From: CAVWUA01 sp963758025
GTDB taxonomy: Bacteria; Planctomycetota; Planctomycetia; Isosphaerales; Isosphaeraceae
DNA length: 64,000 nt
Direction of reading: 5' to 3'
Assembly (NCBI GenBank): GCA_963758025.1
Contig: CAVWUA010000027.1
Coordinates: 10,217 to 74,216, forward strand
The position numbers were made by a program, and so were the translations under genes. Of the stretch, positions 62,251 through 64,000 are shown one piece after another (within the stretch, counting starts at the first letter, position 1; each line of letters starts with the position of its first letter). Below the pieces are notes generated by a model. It worked only from the letters and a program-made list of their open reading frames with translations, was not told the origin of the DNA and made no database searches.

Positions 62251-62322
62251 TCGGGGATCGGTCAACCGGTAGGCCGCCTGCCTTTGGAGCAGGTCATGGA
62301 GGTTCGAGTCCTCCTCCCCGAA
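62251..62322 (+). tRNA. tRNA-Gln(TTG)
   Basis: Acceptor TCGGGGA/TCCCCGA. Anticodon stem CCTGC/GCAGG, loop CTTTGGA. Starts two bases after the preceding gene's discriminator. Confidence 0.88.
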
Positions 62323-62366
62323 CCTTCCGGTCGGCTCGGGTGTCCGAGAGGACAGCGGGCGACGAC

Positions 62367-62444
62367 TCCGGGGCTGTTGCGGTTGGTCGTGACGCCGAAC
62401 GCTCTGAACGTTGGAGGCCGCTGGTTCGATTCCAGCCCCCGGAA
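62367..62444 (+). tRNA. tRNA-Gln(CTG)
   Basis: Acceptor TCCGGGG/CCCCGGA. Anticodon loop CTCTGAA; the stem AACG/CGTT is four pairs with a G-G mismatch outside. T arm GCTGG/CCAGC. Confidence 0.85.
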
Positions 62445-62453
62445 CTCGGCGAC

Positions 62454-62539
62454 GGAAGCCATCCGGCCGGATGAGGGGCCCGCCTTGAACGCGGGCGGCG
62501 GGCACGGCTCGCTTGTGGGTTCGAGTCCCACGGCTTCCG
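62454..62539 (+). tRNA. tRNA-Ser(TGA)
   Basis: Acceptor GGAAGCC/GGCTTCC. Anticodon stem CCCGC/GCGGG, loop CTTGAAC. Class II variable arm and discriminator G. Confidence 0.88.
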
Positions 62540-62555
62540 CTGGTGGGATGCGTTC

Positions 62556-62628
62556 GCCCAGGTACGCCAACGGCCGAGCGGCTCGGCTTAAACCCGAGTG
62601 ATTGTGGGTTCGAGTCCCACCCTGGGAA
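62556..62628 (+). tRNA. tRNA-Leu(TAA) with short variable loop
   Basis: Acceptor GCCCAGG/CCTGGGA with the first pair mismatched. Anticodon stem CTCGG/CCGAG, loop CTTAAAC. The variable loop is only TGATT where leucine tRNAs normally have a long arm. A three-pair D stem (CGC/GCG) and discriminator A are leucine-like. Confidence 0.75.
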
Positions 62629-62642
62629 TGCGGACGACTGAT

Positions 62643-62716
62643 GGCCCGGTAGGCTAACCGGCAAAGCCACCTGCCTTAGAAGCAGGGGATTGAGGGTTCG
62701 AATCCCTCCTGGGCCA
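62643..62716 (+). tRNA. tRNA-Leu(TAG) with short variable loop
   Basis: Acceptor GGCCCGG/CTGGGCC. D stem GGCT/AGCC. Anticodon stem CCTGC/GCAGG, loop CTTAGAA. The variable loop is five bases (GGATT). Discriminator A. Confidence 0.8.
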
Positions 62717-62731
62717 CTTCGGCGGATGGAT

Positions 62732-62806
62732 GCCCTCGCGGAGCAGCCCGGAGTGCTCGCCTCGTTGTCAGCGAGGAGACCAGGGGTTCGAATCCCCTCG
62801 GGGGCG
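62732..62806 (+). tRNA. tRNA-Asp(GTC)
   Basis: Acceptor GCCCTCG/CGGGGGC. Anticodon stem CCTCG/CGAGG, loop TTGTCAG. Discriminator G as in aspartate tRNAs. Confidence 0.87.
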
Positions 62807-62815
62807 CTGGACACC

Positions 62816-62890
62816 GGCACGGTACGCCAACCGGCAGAGCGGCCAAGCTCAAACCTTGGTGATCTGTGGGTTCGACTCCCACTCGTGCCA
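62816..62890 (+). tRNA. tRNA-Leu(CAA) with short variable loop
   Basis: Acceptor GGCACGG/TCGTGCC. D stem CGC/GCG. Anticodon stem CCAAG/CTTGG, loop CTCAAAC. Variable loop TGATC, five bases. Discriminator A. Confidence 0.8.
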
Positions 62891-62912
62891 TCAGAACCGG
62901 AACTCAGAGAAT

Positions 62913-62994
62913 GCGTCGGCTGGGCATGGGCGTGCCCCGGTGGCCGTAACCCACCCGCCTTCGGGCCTTGCAGGTTCGACTCCTGCCCGGCGCA
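62913..62994 (+). tRNA. tRNA-Tyr(GTA)
   Basis: Acceptor GCGTCGG/CCGGCGC. Anticodon stem GGTGG/CCACC, loop CCGTAAC. A 14-base variable arm is consistent with bacterial class II tRNA-Tyr. Discriminator A. Confidence 0.87.
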
Positions 62995-63014
62995 CTGACG
63001 GAGACATCGGATCT

Positions 63015-63085
63015 GGCCCTGTCGTCTACCGGAAGGACACCACCCTCTCAAGGTGGAGACGCGGGTTCGACTCCCGTCGGGGCTA
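63015..63085 (+). tRNA. tRNA-Glu(CTC)
   Basis: Acceptor GGCCCTG/CGGGGCT, first pair G-T as in the array's other glutamate gene. Anticodon stem CCACC/GGTGG, loop CTCTCAA. Confidence 0.87.
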
Positions 63086-63101
63086 CTGACCGAAAAGCAA
63101 C

Positions 63102-63170
63102 TGCGGGTGGGCCGGTGCTCGGCCGAGCCTCATAAGCTCGGAGCGCTGGGTTCGACACCCAGACCCGCAA
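63102..63170 (+). tRNA. tRNA-Met(CAT), probably elongator
   Basis: Acceptor TGCGGGT/ACCCGCA has a paired first position, unlike bacterial initiator tRNA. The anticodon stem CGAGC/GCTCG lacks the three G-C pairs of an initiator. Loop CTCATAA. A lysidine-modified Ile tRNA cannot be excluded. Confidence 0.75.
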
Positions 63171-63225
63171 CTCTCTGACAATCGCGCCGGGGCGGCAAAT
63201 GCCACCTCGGCGCCTCTCGGGGAAC

Positions 63226-63297
63226 CGTCCCGTGGTCCAACGGCAACGACGTCTGGGTCACATCCAGGAAACGATGGTTCGACTCCATCCGGGACGA
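63226..63297 (+). tRNA. tRNA-Val(CAC)
   Basis: Acceptor CGTCCCG/CGGGACG. Anticodon loop GTCACAT with stem TCTGG/CCAGG (one T-G). A 28-base hairpin (63188-63215) precedes it in the spacer. Confidence 0.82.
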
Positions 63298-63305
63298 CTG
63301 CACGC

Positions 63306-63377
63306 GGTCCGCAGGTGTTATGGGCGGCACGCCTCCTCGGTAGGGAGGCGGTTCGGGTTCGAGTCCCGAGCGGACCT
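63306..63377 (+). tRNA. tRNA-Thr(GGT)
   Basis: Acceptor GGTCCGC/GCGGACC. Anticodon stem CCTCC/GGAGG, loop TCGGTAG. T arm TCGGG/CCCGA. Confidence 0.87.
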
Positions 63378-63394
63378 CTGGTTCCCGGGCGATT

Positions 63395-63465
63395 GGGCTG
63401 CTGGTCCAACGGCACGACACCTGCTCCGCACGCAGGAGATCGGGGTTCGACTCCCCGGCGGTCCA
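63395..63465 (+). tRNA. tRNA-Ala(CGC)
   Basis: Acceptor GGGCTGC/GCGGTCC. Anticodon stem CCTGC/GCAGG, loop TCCGCAC. Position 3:70 is G-T, the alanine identity pair. Confidence 0.87.
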
Positions 63466-63481
63466 CTTTGGGAGGTTCGAC

Positions 63482-63552
63482 GGGCTCATGGTCCAACGGC
63501 ACGACACCGCCCTGGCGTGGCGGAGATCCGGGTTCAACTCCCGGTGGGTCCA
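63482..63552 (+). tRNA. tRNA-Ala(GGC)
   Basis: Acceptor GGGCTCA/TGGGTCC, again with G-T at 3:70. Anticodon stem CCGCC/GGCGG, loop CTGGCGT. Confidence 0.87.
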
Positions 63553-63562
63553 CTGCAACGAC

Positions 63563-63649
63563 GGAAGGTAGCCGGATACGGCTGGCCGGGCCTCGGTGCT
63601 GACGATTGCCCCGCAAAAGGGCGTGAGGGTTCGAATCCCTTGCCTTCCG
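63563..63649 (+). tRNA. tRNA-Ser(GCT), weak anticodon stem
   Basis: Acceptor GGAAGGT/GCCTTCC and a long variable arm (GCCC/GGGC) fit serine. The only placement with T33 gives loop GTGCTGA, but then the anticodon stem CCTCG/CGATT has just three pairs. It could be a pseudo-tRNA. Confidence 0.6.
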
Positions 63650-63725
63650 CTGTAATGTTCATGTATTATTAATAAAATTATATTTTAGTATATGAGATAC
63701 ATTCCGGGTTCGAGCCGAAGCACAT
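63650..63725. other. A/T-rich island with a T-arm remnant
   Basis: 63657-63700 is almost pure A/T in a G/C-rich array and is bounded by ATGTAT and ATACAT. It is followed by CCGGGTTCGAGCCGAAG, which looks like the T arm and 3' end of a lost tRNA. Confidence 0.5.
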
Positions 63726-63800
63726 GGGCGGTTAGCTCAGCAAGGCCAGAGCGCCGGCATGACACGCCGGAGGCCGCAGGTTCGAGCCCTGCACTGCCCA
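63726..63800 (+). tRNA. tRNA-Val(GAC)
   Basis: Acceptor GGGCGGT/ACTGCCC with TAGCTCAG. Anticodon stem CCGGC/GCCGG, loop ATGACAC. Discriminator A. Confidence 0.87.
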
Positions 63801-63814
63801 CTCGGATCGCAAAC

Positions 63815-63899
63815 GGAAGGGCCACCCGAACCGGCGACGGGGCCCGCTTGGAAGGCGGGTGAGCGATGAGCCTTGCGGGTTCGACTCCCGCCCCTTCCG
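63815..63899 (+). tRNA. tRNA-Ser(GGA)
   Basis: Acceptor GGAAGGG/CCCTTCC. Anticodon stem CCCGC/GCGGG, loop TTGGAAG. Class II variable arm, discriminator G. Confidence 0.88.
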
Positions 63900-63901
63900 C
63901 T

Positions 63902-63972
63902 GTGTCTGTGGTGTAAGGGAAGCATTCCTGCTTGTGAGGCAGATGGTGCCGGTTCGAGCCCGGTCAGGCACA
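63902..63972 (+). tRNA. tRNA-His(GTG)
   Basis: Acceptor GTGTCTG/CAGGCAC. Anticodon loop TTGTGAG, stem CTGC/GCAG plus one mismatch. After it, GGCTTCGCGTGGCCGAGG (63981-63998) looks like the start of a further class II tRNA cut by the window end. Confidence 0.82.
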
Positions 63973-64000
63973 TCCCCGGCCGGCTTCGCGTGGCCGAGGT

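Noticed and set aside
61633..63051. 472-codon frame on the minus strand across the tRNA array, and others like it
   Set aside because: They are antisense to tRNA genes; peptides such as GGIRTLNP come from the T arms.

Overview
The window is high-GC DNA that most resembles a planctomycete of the Isosphaeraceae type. This is an inference from protein features, not a database match. The evidence is two giant secreted proteins that open with a planctomycete LEPR-XLL-like motif, an exosortase with a PEP-CTERM substrate, and FG-GAP, BNR and proprotein-convertase P-domain repeats. There is also a RepA-like initiator beside 15 iterons and a ParA plus ribbon-helix-helix partition pair. No core housekeeping protein gene is visible. 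The DNA is therefore best read as part of a large plasmid or megaplasmid, or of one integrated into a chromosome.

Layout. (1) 19-10154, minus strand: an exopolysaccharide and exosortase operon running EpsI-like protein, Wzz/tyrosine autokinase, exosortase, glycosyltransferase, NAD-dependent epimerase, glycosyltransferase, FkbM methyltransferase, glycosyltransferase. (2) 10448-17476: a 1455-residue TPR protein with a membrane anchor, a PEP-CTERM protein on the opposite strand, and an FHA-domain protein. (3) 17739-43943, minus strand: two paralogous giant surface proteins. The first (about 3850 residues) is intact. The second, spanning about 14 kb, is broken by seven frame changes. (4) 44.5-48.1 kb: small unknown genes, a tandem-HTH protein and a decayed IS1-like transposase between copies of an intergenic repeat. 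(5) 48.5-53.5 kb: a roughly 0.9-kb CCTGG/CTTGG-rich non-coding tract, then parA and a ribbon-helix-helix gene (type Ib partition), a Uma2 nuclease, an exported protein and a VapBC-type toxin-antitoxin pair. (6) 53.6-56.0 kb: the replication initiator and its iteron array. (7) 56.5-60.8 kb: a VapC remnant, a sigma-like regulator, a frameshifted GHKL ATPase, and an inverted partial copy of the FHA gene. (8) 61.26-63.97 kb: 29 tRNA genes in one dense plus-strand array that seems to continue past the window end.

How the parts fit. Regions 1 and 2 look like one surface-assembly module. The operon makes and length-controls a polysaccharide, the exosortase processes PEP-CTERM proteins, and the TPR protein is probably part of the same envelope machinery. 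Regions 5 and 6 are the replicon's maintenance functions: copy control, segregation and addiction. The tRNA array is the most unusual content. It covers 17 amino acids and includes three leucine-anticodon tRNAs that lack the long variable arm expected of bacterial tRNA-Leu.

Several genes carry in-frame homology split across reading frames: the first glycosyltransferase, the second giant gene, the transposase, the exported protein and the GHKL ATPase. Some breaks lie in G/C runs and could be assembly errors. Others are probably real decay, so reads are needed to tell them apart.
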